NCBI RefSeq assembly: GCF_014218355.1
Contig: NZ_AP023368.1
Span: 1,244,001-1,308,000 of the forward strand
Source of the DNA: Anaerocolumna chitinilytica
Lineage (GTDB): Bacteria > Bacillota > Clostridia > Lachnospirales > Lachnospiraceae
DNA: 64,000 nt
Direction of reading: 5' to 3'
Under the pieces are notes generated by a model that ran no database searches, had not been told where the DNA came from, and saw only the letters and a list, made by a program, of their open reading frames with translations. Shown piece by piece: positions 31,386 through 39,470 of the stretch (within the stretch, counting starts at the first letter, position 1; each line of letters opens with the position of its first letter). Position numbers and translations under genes: made by a program.

Positions 31386-31709
31386 GTGAGAAAATCAGTA
31401 TATTTTATACCTACAATTATCTTTTCAGTTTTTTATGGCTTAGTAGTGATCGGTGGCGGTATTAGCATTATTTCATCTGTTGCAGCTGTTTGGTTAATTC
31501 TTTTTTTAATAAGTGGTATTCTTTTAAGTAAAAATATTTTTTGGGGTAGTTTGTTAGGTGTATTACCTGCAATTCATATGATTTATATGGGAACACAGGA
31601 TACAGGACAAATTATCAATGAAATACCAATTGGGATTATAGTTTTCGTTTTTTATATTATTTGTGGTGGGTTAATATTCTTTAAGAGTAAGAAAAGGTGT
31701 AATATATAA
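31386..31709 (+). CDS. Small polytopic membrane protein
   Basis: I start at GTG 31386, eight bases after GGAGG (31373-31377); the ATG at 31380 is only two bases from that site. The 107-aa product has about four hydrophobic helices: YFIPTIIFSVFYGLVVIGGG, SSVAAVWLILFLISGILL, IFWGSLLGVLPAIHMIYM and IGIIVFVFYIICGGLIFF. A basic tail ends it. No known domain is recognised. It directly follows the GNAT gene and may be co-transcribed with it. Confidence 0.65.
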   Translation: MRKSVYFIPTIIFSVFYGLVVIGGGISIISSVAAVWLILFLISGILLSKNIFWGSLLGVLPAIHMIYMGTQDTGQIINEIPIGIIVFVFYIICGGLIFFKSKKRCNI

Positions 31710-31853
31710 TAGTGAGATACGTTCTTGTTATTATACATGCTCTTATCATATGTTAATACTTAAAACCACCAAAGTGCTACAATTACTATGCGAGGTGGTA
31801 TTTAGAAAAGTAAATCCATTTTTCTCGACATCAGATTGGAAGGATTAAAATAT

Positions 31854-32855
31854 ATGAAAAATACAATTCAGGCACCTATAAACTCAAGATTTAACTTTTT
31901 TTCAACAGCAGCAGATGTTATCGGTAATTTAGATTTAAGGGGGAAAACCGCAATCGTCACCGGAGGTTATTCAGGGATTGGCCTTGAAACAGCCAGGGTA
32001 TTAGCACAAGCAGGTGCTTCAGTCATAGTCCCGGCAAGAACGGTTGAAAAAGCGGAAGAGGCATTAGCTGGAATCCCTAATATAGAATTAGAAGCCTTAG
32101 ATCTTATGAAGTACTCTTCTATTAATGATTTCGCAAATAGATTCCTTTCTTCCGGAAGGCAGCTAGACATCTTAATTAACAGTGCCGGTATTATGGCTCC
32201 GCCCCTGATGAGAGATGAGAGAGGCTATGAATCCCAATTTGCAACAAATCACTTAGGGCATTTTCAATTAACAGCAAAACTTTGGCCGGCACTCAAAAAA
32301 TCTGGTAATGCCAGGGTTGTTGCTGTTTCTTCACGGGCTCAGAGACTTGGCGGTGTCAACTTTGATGATCTGAACTTTGAACATACAGAATATGATAAAT
32401 GGAAAGCATATGCACAGTCTAAAACAGCGAATATCCTTTTTGCCCTCGAACTTGACAGGCTTGGTAAAGCGTATGGCGTGAGAGCTTTCGCAGTTCACCC
32501 CGGATTAATTCCAACTACTAACCTTGGCAGATTTTCTGAGAACGGAAAAGCTACCAAACAAGAAATAAAAGTGGAATCGAATAAAACTTCTCAGGAAAAA
32601 AAGACCTCTGTGAATGAGCTTGCTAATGAATTTAAAACCATTGAACAAGGTGCAGCAACTTCCGTATGGTGTGCAACTAGTGATGAACTAAAAGGAATGG
32701 GTGGTGTTTATTGTGAAGATTGCAACATTGCAGAAGAAGTCCCGGAAGACAGTCTAAAAGCCAATGGTGTACGTCCGTGGGCTATTAATCCAGATTATGC
32801 GAAGAGACTCTGGCAGCTGAGTGAAGAACTTACCGGTGTAATGTTTGATATTTAA
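31854..32855 (+). CDS. Short-chain dehydrogenase/reductase
   Basis: ATG 31854 follows GGAAGGA; a TTG at 31836 overlaps it. The 333-aa product is a classical SDR of the retinol-dehydrogenase/WWOX-like length. It shows TGGYSGIG for dinucleotide binding, INSAGIMAPP (NNAG-type), ATNHLGHFQLT, VVAVSSRAQR with catalytic Ser, and YAQSKTANILFALE carrying the YxxxK pair. A C-terminal extension of about 80 residues includes PWAINPDYAKRLWQLSEELT. The family oxidises or reduces alcohols and carbonyls; substrate not determined. The Crp-type regulator gene follows 108 nt downstream and may control it. Confidence 0.9.
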   Translation: MKNTIQAPINSRFNFFSTAADVIGNLDLRGKTAIVTGGYSGIGLETARVLAQAGASVIVPARTVEKAEEALAGIPNIELEALDLMKYSSINDFANRFLSSGRQLDILINSAGIMAPPLMRDERGYESQFATNHLGHFQLTAKLWPALKKSGNARVVAVSSRAQRLGGVNFDDLNFEHTEYDKWKAYAQSKTANILFALELDRLGKAYGVRAFAVHPGLIPTTNLGRFSENGKATKQEIKVESNKTSQEKKTSVNELANEFKTIEQGAATSVWCATSDELKGMGGVYCEDCNIAEEVPEDSLKANGVRPWAINPDYAKRLWQLSEELTGVMFDI

Positions 32856-32895
32856 GCAGATATATCAAAGCTATAATTTTTAGAATGAATGATGT

Positions 32896-32963
32896 ATGAA
32901 AATGAAAGAACAATTTCATTTTTATTTTAAATATACGCTAATGTGTAGCATATGGAGGTTAAT
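32896..32963 (+). promoter_or_regulatory. Leader related to the hydrolase leader at 18044-18171
   Basis: GAAAGAACAATTTCATTTTTA, an ACGCTA motif and ATGGAGGTTAATATG follow the same order as the element before the hydrolase gene. ATGAAA (32896-32901) can pair with TTTCAT (32914-32919) ahead of a T-rich run. A 33-codon frame (ATG 32902 to TAA 33003, MKEQFHFYFKYTLMCSIW...) overlaps the regulator start. Confidence 0.5.
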
Positions 32964-33545
32964 ATGGACGTATCAATTCAGGCTAGGATTCAGGAAAACA
33001 TAATTAAATACACGAAATATATAGATATTGATACTCTAGGCAGTATTGTCGACGTTAATCACCCAATAACGATTCCTAAGGGTAAACTTATTGTTGCAGA
33101 AGAGGAAGCTTTCTTTTTGCTTTCTGGTATTTTTCGTGGGTTCTATCTTGACAAAGAAGGCAATGATATAACTCATCACTTCATTTTTGAGAATCAGAGC
33201 TATGCATCGAACTTCTTGACAACAGACAAGCCACAAGTATGCAGCTATGAGGCTCTGGAAGACTGCGTAGTTTTATCCATTAATACAAGGAAATTAAGGG
33301 AAAGCATGCAAATAAATAACCAGCTTTTATGGTTGTATGTCCAAAAGCTGGAAGAAGCTATGAAACATAAGATTATTCGTGAAACGAGTCTTGTCAATAA
33401 AAACGCCACTGAACGCTATATTGACTTCAAACAAATGTATCCCGGTATAGAGAAACGAGTAAACCAAATACACATTGCTTCGTATCTCGGCATTACTCCG
33501 GTCTCTCTTAGCAGGATTCGCCGCGTAATTCGTGAAGAAAATTAG
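32964..33545 (+). CDS. Crp/Fnr family transcriptional regulator
   Basis: ATG 32964 is five bases after GGAGG; an ATG at 32952 overlaps that site. The 193-aa product has an N-terminal cyclic-nucleotide-binding beta-barrel (PKGKLIVAEEEAFFLLSGIF, then DKEGNDITHHFIFENQSY), a dimer helix and a compact C-terminal helix-turn-helix (IHIASYLGITPVSLSRIRRV). No iron-sulfur cysteines of Fnr type are visible. Members of this group commonly regulate an adjacent oxidoreductase or transporter. The related leader before a distant hydrolase gene suggests shared post-initiation control. Confidence 0.9.
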   Translation: MDVSIQARIQENIIKYTKYIDIDTLGSIVDVNHPITIPKGKLIVAEEEAFFLLSGIFRGFYLDKEGNDITHHFIFENQSYASNFLTTDKPQVCSYEALEDCVVLSINTRKLRESMQINNQLLWLYVQKLEEAMKHKIIRETSLVNKNATERYIDFKQMYPGIEKRVNQIHIASYLGITPVSLSRIRRVIREEN

Positions 33546-33706
33546 GTGCAACTGGTGATATTAAATAAGAGAAGTATGTATTTCACTATAATAATTGAGA
33601 TTTCCGGACTACAAATATAACCCACCGTAGATTACATAATGTTAATGATAGCAATCCAGTATTGGTTTATGGTATAATTTAACAAAACAGACTTGAGGTA
33701 TGTCTA

Positions 33707-33880
33707 ATGAAATTATATACGTGTAAATATTGTGATGCTGAGGTTAAGTTCAGGGATGTTAGATGTCCTTGGTGTGGCAGAAAAATTCTGATTAAAGGGA
33801 AGCGTTTCACCAGTGTTGGGTGGGCAATATATCTCTTGTTATTTACATTAGGAGCAGCATTAATATTATTTAGAGTATAA
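33707..33880 (+). CDS. Small zinc-ribbon membrane protein (57 aa)
   Basis: ATG 33707 lies eight bases after GAGG, and an extended -10 (TGGTATAAT, 33670-33678) is just upstream. The 57 residues begin MKLYTCKYCDAEVKFRDVRC and continue PWCG: two CxxC knuckles (Cys6-Cys9 and Cys20-Cys23) forming a zinc ribbon like RpoP/Rpb12-type sequences. A basic stretch and one membrane helix (WAIYLLLFTLGAALILF) follow. It is probably an inner-membrane zinc-ribbon protein of unknown role. It was missed by simple length cut-offs but is well formed. Confidence 0.75.
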   Translation: MKLYTCKYCDAEVKFRDVRCPWCGRKILIKGKRFTSVGWAIYLLLFTLGAALILFRV

Positions 33881-34016
33881 ATTTTAAGCACTTAATCAAT
33901 TGCTAGGCAAAAAATTATTAATTAAGTTCATTTATATAGTAAAGCCTTTAATAGCATATTTGAATTGAATGTATGACTTACATACTGACACCAAAAATGT
34001 TGATGGAGGATTATCG

Positions 34017-34400
34017 GTGAAAAAGAAAATTGGAGTTATTGCTGTACTTTCATTAATAATAGTATTTGGTTTGCTATTAATAAGTACCGGGGGAAAAGTT
34101 ACAAGTGTTATGATAACTGATTACTCGGTAGCCGAAGGTGGAGATGTAATTAAACTTAAGGTTGGTTTAGCAAGTAGTATGGGATATATTAGAACGCTTA
34201 AAACGACGGAAGACGGAAATAAAAAACTTATTACTTTTTATTCAACATACGGCTTAAATAGTGTTATCGGTGCTAAAAATGAATTTCAGGTTAAATTAGA
34301 TCCATTCTGTGAAGAAATATATTTTTACAGCGGAAATGATGAATACAAGTTGAAATTGCAAAAAATAAGCGGAACAAATGAATGGGAAAGAGTAAAATAG
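34017..34400 (+). CDS. Uncharacterised membrane-anchored protein (127 aa)
   Basis: GTG 34017 lies seven bases after GGAGG and starts directly at a basic, signal-anchor-like sequence (VKKKIGVIAVLSLIIVFGLL). An earlier ATG in frame at 33969 adds 16 polar residues and lacks a ribosome binding site. After the helix comes a mainly beta-strand domain (MITDYSVAEGGDVIKLKVGL, then LDPFCEEIYFYSGNDEYKLK). The protein is probably exported and tethered. Family not recognised. Confidence 0.7.
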   Translation: MKKKIGVIAVLSLIIVFGLLLISTGGKVTSVMITDYSVAEGGDVIKLKVGLASSMGYIRTLKTTEDGNKKLITFYSTYGLNSVIGAKNEFQVKLDPFCEEIYFYSGNDEYKLKLQKISGTNEWERVK

Positions 34401-34495
34401 CAATATTAAATTAAACAATATGAATTTGTATGGGGTTGGTAACTCATTAATGTTTGCTATCGCGAAGTAAGATTATTTGTTCTTGGAGGCATAGT

Positions 34496-35002
34496 ATGTT
34501 GAAAACAAAACGGCTTGACTTGGTTGGATTTGATGTTAAATATGCAAAGGATTTCTTTGAACTATGGAGCGATTTTGAAGTAATAAAATACACATTTACA
34601 CCTTTATTGACCACCATTGATGAATGTATTAACTTAATTGAACAACAGATAATAAGAACGAACAAAGACTTCATGGACCGATTTGTTATTCTGCTAAATA
34701 ATAAAGCTATTGGTATGATTGGTTGTATTTGTATGGATAAAGAAAATTTGGTTTACGGGCTTTATTATCAGATTTCTCGTGTTCACTGGGGGTGCGGTTA
34801 TGCAAGTGAAGCAGCCAGTGTAATAGTACAATATGTTTTAAAGGAATACCCAAATGCCATTTTTAAAGCAGAAGCAGTATCTGAAAACCCAGCAAGTGCA
34901 GCTGTATTGAAAAAAATTGGATTAAAACAAACATATATAGAAAGAAATGGGTTTAAAAGAAACAATTTTGAACTTGATTTAATACATTATTCTAATGTTT
35001 AG
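34496..35002 (+). CDS. GNAT acetyltransferase, RimJ/RimL type
   Basis: ATG 34496 follows TTGGAGG. The 168-aa product opens MLKTKRLDLVGFDVKYAKDF, as RimJ/RimL-like GNATs do, and has YGLYYQISRVHWGCGYASEA (acetyl-CoA loop) followed by AASVIVQYVL and VSENPASAAVLKKIGLKQTY, the typical NPAS...L.KIG helix. RimJ/RimL-like enzymes acetylate protein N-termini or small amines, including some antibiotics. The first Arg/Gln-rich signature of the loop is W-G-C-G-Y-A. Substrate unknown. Confidence 0.85.
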   Translation: MLKTKRLDLVGFDVKYAKDFFELWSDFEVIKYTFTPLLTTIDECINLIEQQIIRTNKDFMDRFVILLNNKAIGMIGCICMDKENLVYGLYYQISRVHWGCGYASEAASVIVQYVLKEYPNAIFKAEAVSENPASAAVLKKIGLKQTYIERNGFKRNNFELDLIHYSNV

Positions 35003-35085
35003 CTCTGTAAAATGAGCATAATCTTTAATTCATATTCTCTTATGAAAGCGAAATAAATCTAAACGAACAATTCCGGGAGGTTATT

Positions 35086-35613
35086 ATGAAATTAATAATG
35101 GTAAGACATGGAGAACCTAATTACCGACCATGCGAAGAGCGAAATTTTATTGGACAAGGCATGGAGCTTGCTCCGCTATCTGTTATGGGTATAGAACAAG
35201 CTAAGAATGTTGCTAAGAGTAGATTTTTCGATAATGCTGAGATTATATTGGCCTCTCCATATCCAAGAGCACTACAAACCGCGTCCTATATCGCTATTGA
35301 AACAAAACTTGATGTAATTGTTGAGATGGATTTGCGTGAGTGGCAACCGGATTTGACCTTCCAATATAAATCACATAAAGAAGCTAGTAATGCATATAAA
35401 GATTATCGCTTAAATAATGGATTATATCCTGCAAATGAAAAGAAAAATTGGGAAACAGCACAACAGGTGCTCAATAGGGCAACCGAATGCTTAAAAAGTT
35501 ATAGCTCTAGGTATAGCAAGTTTATTGTTGTTGCACATGGCGAGTTAATTCGATGTTTAGCAGGTGGAGACGCTGTTGACTATTGCGGTGTAGTTGAATT
35601 TGATTTTAATTAA
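35086..35613 (+). CDS. Histidine phosphatase family protein
   Basis: ATG 35086 follows GGGAGG. The 175-aa product begins MKLIMVRHGEPN, with the RHG motif and phospho-acceptor His8, and ends VVAHGELIRCLAGG, giving the second active-site His. ASPYPRALQTASYIA supplies the conserved Arg region. The family removes phosphate from sugar phosphates, nucleotides or cofactors, and includes cofactor-dependent phosphoglycerate mutases. Its short length points to a PhoE/CobC-like phosphatase. No pathway neighbour identifies the substrate. Confidence 0.9.
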   Translation: MKLIMVRHGEPNYRPCEERNFIGQGMELAPLSVMGIEQAKNVAKSRFFDNAEIILASPYPRALQTASYIAIETKLDVIVEMDLREWQPDLTFQYKSHKEASNAYKDYRLNNGLYPANEKKNWETAQQVLNRATECLKSYSSRYSKFIVVAHGELIRCLAGGDAVDYCGVVEFDFN

Positions 35614-35719
35614 CCTACTAATAAACATACGTAACAGTTATAACCATATATAAAAACCCCAAAATTGGTCTTAAGTAAATTATTGGAGCCGACTGTTCGC
35701 TAAGATCATATATTTTTAA

Positions 35720-36097
35720 ATGGAGTGGATTAACCTGAAAAAACCTGTAAGAGTTGGATTTATTTTATTAATCATTTGTGTAATAGCATTATATGGTATA
35801 TACTGGGCATTCTATGATATGAACAGACTACCCAAGGGAGAATTAATATCAGAGGTAGTTTCGCCAAATGGTGAATACACATTGAAAGCTTATTTGGTCA
35901 ATGGTGGCACTACAGTTGCATATTGTATACGCGGTGAATTGAAATATAATATAGGGAATAAAAAACCTAAAACTATATACTGGAATTATAGAGAAACAGA
36001 AGCTAAAGTAGAATGGAAGGATAAAGATACAGTTGTTATAAATGGACATTCCTTGATGGTTAAAAAAGATGTATATGATTGGAGAAGAGAAAATTAA
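35720..36097 (+). CDS. DUF5412-like membrane-anchored protein
   Basis: The frame from ATG 35720 gives 125 aa, but no ribosome binding site precedes it. GGAGTGG (35721-35727) could instead serve a CTG at 35735 (start LKKPVRVGFILLIICVI), which matches the short basic head seen in such proteins. One membrane helix is followed by a domain reading EVVSPNGEYTLKAYLVNGGT, YCIRGEL and WNYRETEAKVEWKDKDTVVI. I recognise this pattern as DUF5412, common in Bacillus and Clostridia, of unknown function. It is probably exported and tethered. Confidence 0.75.
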   Translation: MEWINLKKPVRVGFILLIICVIALYGIYWAFYDMNRLPKGELISEVVSPNGEYTLKAYLVNGGTTVAYCIRGELKYNIGNKKPKTIYWNYRETEAKVEWKDKDTVVINGHSLMVKKDVYDWRREN

Positions 36098-36156
36098 AGA
36101 TGCTTTTTGAGTGGAGAATTGCTAAACAAGGGAAATGATTGTAAGGGGGTCATACT

Positions 36157-36339
36157 ATGTGGATTTTATTGTTGATATTGGGCGTTATTTTTACTGTTTT
36201 TCCAAAAGTATCATGGTATATCTCGAATTTTTGGAAATTTCAAGATAGCGCCCAACCTAGTAGTACATCCCTAATAATATATAGAATTGGAGGAATTGTT
36301 TGGATAATAATCGGAATAGTTTTATATATTAAAAAATAA
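36157..36339 (+). CDS. Small two-helix membrane protein (DUF6199-like)
   Basis: The 60-residue product starts at ATG 36157 behind AAGGGGG. It has two membrane helices (MWILLLILGVIFTVFPKVSW and YRIGGIVWIIIGIVLYI) joined by NFWKFQDSAQPSSTSL. The WKF.D.xxPS loop followed by RIGG resembles the small DUF6199 family. It follows the DUF5412-like gene by 59 nt and may share its transcript. The right IS-like terminus begins nine bases after its stop. Function unknown. Confidence 0.7.
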   Translation: MWILLLILGVIFTVFPKVSWYISNFWKFQDSAQPSSTSLIIYRIGGIVWIIIGIVLYIKK

Positions 36340-36347
36340 AGTATTTA

Positions 36348-36363
36348 ATTTTGCAACAGCCCC
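36348..36363 (-). repeat. Right copy of IS-like terminus
   Basis: ATTTTGCAACAGCCCC is the exact inverse of 20374-20389. The flanks (TGTTTCTC here, GGAAAA at the left copy) show no obvious target duplication. Confidence 0.6.
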
Positions 36364-36382
36364 TGTTTCTCTGTGTAAAACA

Positions 36383-38137
36383 TCACTGTGTCAACATAAA
36401 AGAATTCCGCAAGCACAAAGCACCATAACCAAAAGTCGGATTAGGGTACGTAGGCTCAAAGCTTAACTGCCTTGCCCCGGCTATTAAGTAAGCACGCATT
36501 TTCTCTCCGTACATATACGGGTCGTGATTTTCCACAATACCCCATTGCATCATAAGAGCACAACTTCCTGTAACAAAAGGAGTTGCCATACTGGTTCCGG
36601 AAAGGACTCTATAGCCGCCACCGGGAGCACAGGAATTAATACCTACACCGGGAGCTACCAGATCAGGTTTAATTGGAAAGCCGTTTCTTGGAAATCCCCG
36701 TCCGGAAAAGAAAGCCAGACTATCGTTGGAGCCGTCGTAAGCACCTACCGAAATTACCCTCTCGGCGGTGGAAGGTATGGTAAGAGTAGTTACCTCAGTC
36801 GGGCGCAGAAAAGCAGTCTGTGGATTTAGCACACCGCCGGAGGGAAGCCACATATCATAATTTCCCACAACAATACTTCTTGGAACCAGCTCAATCGACC
36901 AGATACCGGTTTCTACATAATCGTTTACAGGAATGAATTCCAGGTAGATTTCCTGCTGGGCATTGTAGGGAAGCGGTTCTCCATAGAATAAGTATATCTC
37001 TGTTGGGCCAATTCGAAACTGCTGGGTGCCAAGTCTCTCGGGAATAGGGCCAACTCTCGTACCTCCGGGAGATATAAGGGTAATATCAAACTTGTCATAG
37101 AAATTCTTCCATATCTGAAGGTTAAAGGTGAATTCATATTCACCTACACCAAGCTCTACGATTTCTCGGGCTGCTCCAGGAGCCATAGACAGGATTCCGC
37201 TGGTATGTTTGCTGGTAGTGCCTTCATTTCCGGTACCGACACAGATATTAATCCTTCCTCTGTTTGCAATTTCGCTCATGTAATTTTCCAGAAGTGAATT
37301 TCCGGTATGAGAGCCGTAGTTGGTACCGAAGCTGATGTTAATTGCCATAGGCTTATTAAGCTCCAGAGAACGTTTCACACAAAAGTCAATTCCTTGCATT
37401 AGTTGGGTGGTACGGGGAAAGGAATTACTGATGGAGGAACCAAGCTTTACAATCAGCAGATCACTTTGGGATGCAACACCCCGATACACCCCGTTGCTTG
37501 CCCTGCCGTTACCGGCAGCGATTCCGGTCACATGTGTTCCATGACCGGACAAATCAACGCTGGGAACGATAGCAAGCTGCTCTGCCTGGGTAGGAGCTTT
37601 CAGGGCTTCATTAATCTGTTCTCTGGAATAGAGAGTACCTATGGCATAACCGGCTGGCGGAGTTCCTTCTATTGTCTGGTCCCAGAGTTCGATAATTCTA
37701 GTGGTTCCATCAGGGTTTCGAAAGTCAGGATGGGAGTAATCAATTCCTGAGTCAATAACAGCAACGATTACTCCGTTCCCAAAGAGATTATATTGGGCAG
37801 TCTGTAAGGGATTGATACAGGAGACGCTTCTTCCCTGGTTTACGGAATAAAATATACGCTTTGGTTTTTCAATAAATTCGATTTCCTGATAACCGGTAAG
37901 TTTGGGGATGAGATCCTGACGGAGAGTGATAATCGCATACTCATTCTGGAGAGGAACTACGGTAGCACCTAAATCACTGGCAACCCGGGAGAGATCACCG
38001 CTGTATTTTACAATTAGCTCCCATATTTTAACCTCCGGTATAAAACCGACATTTAAGTCAAGGGTTTTGGCCCTTACATCTTCCGGAACATCTAGAGCCA
38101 GATTCAATTGATTGTCTGCTTTTCCGCTATTAGGCAT
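36383..38137 (-). CDS. S8 family serine peptidase (subtilase, Csp-like)
   Basis: The 584-aa protein starts at ATG 38137-38135. It has a short propeptide-like N-terminus without a signal peptide, then the subtilase triad: IDSGIDYSHPDF (Asp129), LSGHGTHVTG (His199) and LSGTSMATPF (Ser516). A long insertion (about residues 300-450) separates His and Ser, with a jelly-roll-like character. This matches the clostridial Csp/bacillopeptidase-like group, some of whose members act in spore germination. All catalytic residues are present, so it is not a pseudoprotease like CspA or CspC of C. difficile. It lies just right of the IS-like end. Role in germination is possible, not shown. Confidence 0.9.
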   Translation of the reverse strand: MPNSGKADNQLNLALDVPEDVRAKTLDLNVGFIPEVKIWELIVKYSGDLSRVASDLGATVVPLQNEYAIITLRQDLIPKLTGYQEIEFIEKPKRIFYSVNQGRSVSCINPLQTAQYNLFGNGVIVAVIDSGIDYSHPDFRNPDGTTRIIELWDQTIEGTPPAGYAIGTLYSREQINEALKAPTQAEQLAIVPSVDLSGHGTHVTGIAAGNGRASNGVYRGVASQSDLLIVKLGSSISNSFPRTTQLMQGIDFCVKRSLELNKPMAINISFGTNYGSHTGNSLLENYMSEIANRGRINICVGTGNEGTTSKHTSGILSMAPGAAREIVELGVGEYEFTFNLQIWKNFYDKFDITLISPGGTRVGPIPERLGTQQFRIGPTEIYLFYGEPLPYNAQQEIYLEFIPVNDYVETGIWSIELVPRSIVVGNYDMWLPSGGVLNPQTAFLRPTEVTTLTIPSTAERVISVGAYDGSNDSLAFFSGRGFPRNGFPIKPDLVAPGVGINSCAPGGGYRVLSGTSMATPFVTGSCALMMQWGIVENHDPYMYGEKMRAYLIAGARQLSFEPTYPNPTFGYGALCLRNSFMLTQ

Positions 38138-38332
38138 AGCATGAACCTGCTTTCTTTTATTAGTTCCAATATATGCAGGGTATTATTTTTAAGGTACTTA
38201 TTCGAGAGGATATAGTGTATTGGGATTTCATAATGAATTTAGACATTAAGATCTATTACTTTTTTACTGAATTATCACAAAGGTAGTTTTTTGATGTGTA
38301 TGGTAAATACTATTTGAGGTAAATTTTTTGGA

Positions 38333-38397
38333 TTGACATTTGCTGCAATAAATATTATACTAAAGACACTTATTAAATATCTTTTAAAAAGTACTTT
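38333..38397 (+). promoter_or_regulatory. Promoter of the ROK regulator/MFS unit
   Basis: TTGACA (38333-38338), a 17-bp spacer and TATACT (38356-38361) form a near-consensus promoter. The palindrome AAAGTACTTT (38388-38397) about 25 bp after the predicted start could be a ROK-protein operator. The remainder of the 312-bp gap 38138-38449 shows no gene. Confidence 0.65.
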
Positions 38398-38449
38398 AAA
38401 TATAAAATTTACCTTTAATTATAACTAGTGATTTCAAGGAGGTGAGATA

Positions 38450-39469
38450 ATGTTAAGCGGCAATACCCTTCTTATTAAAGAAGTGAATAAAAATCTAGTC
38501 AGGGAGAGCTTAAAATTGCTCCGTCAGGCAACAAAGCAGGAGCTTGCGGCTAAGACCGGGCTTAGTGTCGTAACAGTCAATTCGCTGCTGGCAGATATGA
38601 TAAAAGAAGGCGAAGTATTTGAAGGAGAGATGGTTCCATCCAATGGAGGACGTCCTTCTCTCAGTTACCATTATAATGTTAACTTTAGTCATGGGATTGT
38701 AGTATTCGGCCATCAGAAAGAGAATAAGAACTGCATTCACCTGGCGGTTGTTGATTTGTCGGGAGAGATTGTTTATCGTGAAGAGACATTTATAGAAGAT
38801 ATTCATATCGACAGTTTTGAAGAGATGATAGACCGAGGTATTAAAAAAGTAGAATCTGTTTCAATCATCGGTTTTGGACTGCCGGGAGAAGAAGAGGAAG
38901 GAATTGTTACGATAAATGATTATAGCAGATTAATCGGTGAAGAGTTCATGTCCCATTACAAGGAGAGATATAAGGTCCCTGTTATCTTTGTAAATGATGT
39001 AAATGCAGCTGTGAACGGTTATTTTCATTACAAAGGGGCTGGCGGTATTCGAAATGTTGCCGGCATTTATTTTCCAAGACTCTATAATCCGGGAGCGGGA
39101 CTAGTGCTTAGCGGAGAAGTCTATACCGGTTATAAAAGCTTTGCCGGTGAGATAGGAACAATGCCCTTAGGAATTGACTGGCCTAAACTTAATTACAGCA
39201 GCAGAGAAGAGACAGCAGAGAATATCGGCAAATTAGTCGCTTCCTTTGCATGCGTTATTGCGCCGGAGCAGTTTGTTCTGTATGGTGATTTCTTTCAAGA
39301 AGGCGATGCTATAAGAATAAAAGAGTATGTCAGGATTCTTTTAAATGGAAAATTTGATGCCTATGTGGTGGTATCCGAGCAGTTTGAAGAAGACTTTGAA
39401 CAGGGAATGATACGCTTTATCTTAGAGCAGACGGGCAATAAATATATCTTATCAAGAAAGGGTTTATAA
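38450..39469 (+). CDS. ROK family transcriptional regulator
   Basis: ATG 38450 follows AAGGAGG. The 339-aa protein has an N-terminal winged helix-turn-helix (residues 10-70, ATKQELAAKTGLSVVTVNSL) and a C-terminal ROK actin-like ATPase fold with DLSGEIVYREE, FGLPGEEEEG, FVNDVNAAVNGYFHYKG and SFAGEIGTMPLG. The canonical zinc-binding CxCGxxGC motif of NagC/XylR-type proteins is absent and the fold is degenerate, suggesting loss of kinase activity. It forms a two-gene unit with the MFS transporter (one base between them), so it probably senses that transporter's sugar. Confidence 0.88.
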   Translation: MLSGNTLLIKEVNKNLVRESLKLLRQATKQELAAKTGLSVVTVNSLLADMIKEGEVFEGEMVPSNGGRPSLSYHYNVNFSHGIVVFGHQKENKNCIHLAVVDLSGEIVYREETFIEDIHIDSFEEMIDRGIKKVESVSIIGFGLPGEEEEGIVTINDYSRLIGEEFMSHYKERYKVPVIFVNDVNAAVNGYFHYKGAGGIRNVAGIYFPRLYNPGAGLVLSGEVYTGYKSFAGEIGTMPLGIDWPKLNYSSREETAENIGKLVASFACVIAPEQFVLYGDFFQEGDAIRIKEYVRILLNGKFDAYVVVSEQFEEDFEQGMIRFILEQTGNKYILSRKGL

Positions 39470-39470
39470 A

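Larger units (their letters stand above)
20374..36363. mobile_element. Candidate accessory island bounded by inverted IS-like ends
   Basis: The two 16-bp termini face each other 16 kb apart. Between them lie mostly single, low-GC genes with separate start signals: P450, kinase, APH(6)-type enzyme, GNATs, cupins, VanZ and small membrane proteins. At least five decayed gene fragments are also present. No transposase, integrase or target duplication was found, so the ends may be remnants of two IS copies rather than one mobile unit. Confidence 0.35.

Noticed and set aside
31765..31799. ACCACC/GGTGGT hairpin upstream of the SDR gene, considered as a T-box or terminator
   Set aside because: Stem is only six pairs with a 23-nt loop and there is no T-run or T-box sequence.
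36524..37750. Several plus-strand frames opposite the subtilase gene
   Set aside because: They overlap a gene with an intact Asp/His/Ser triad; no start signals or domains.
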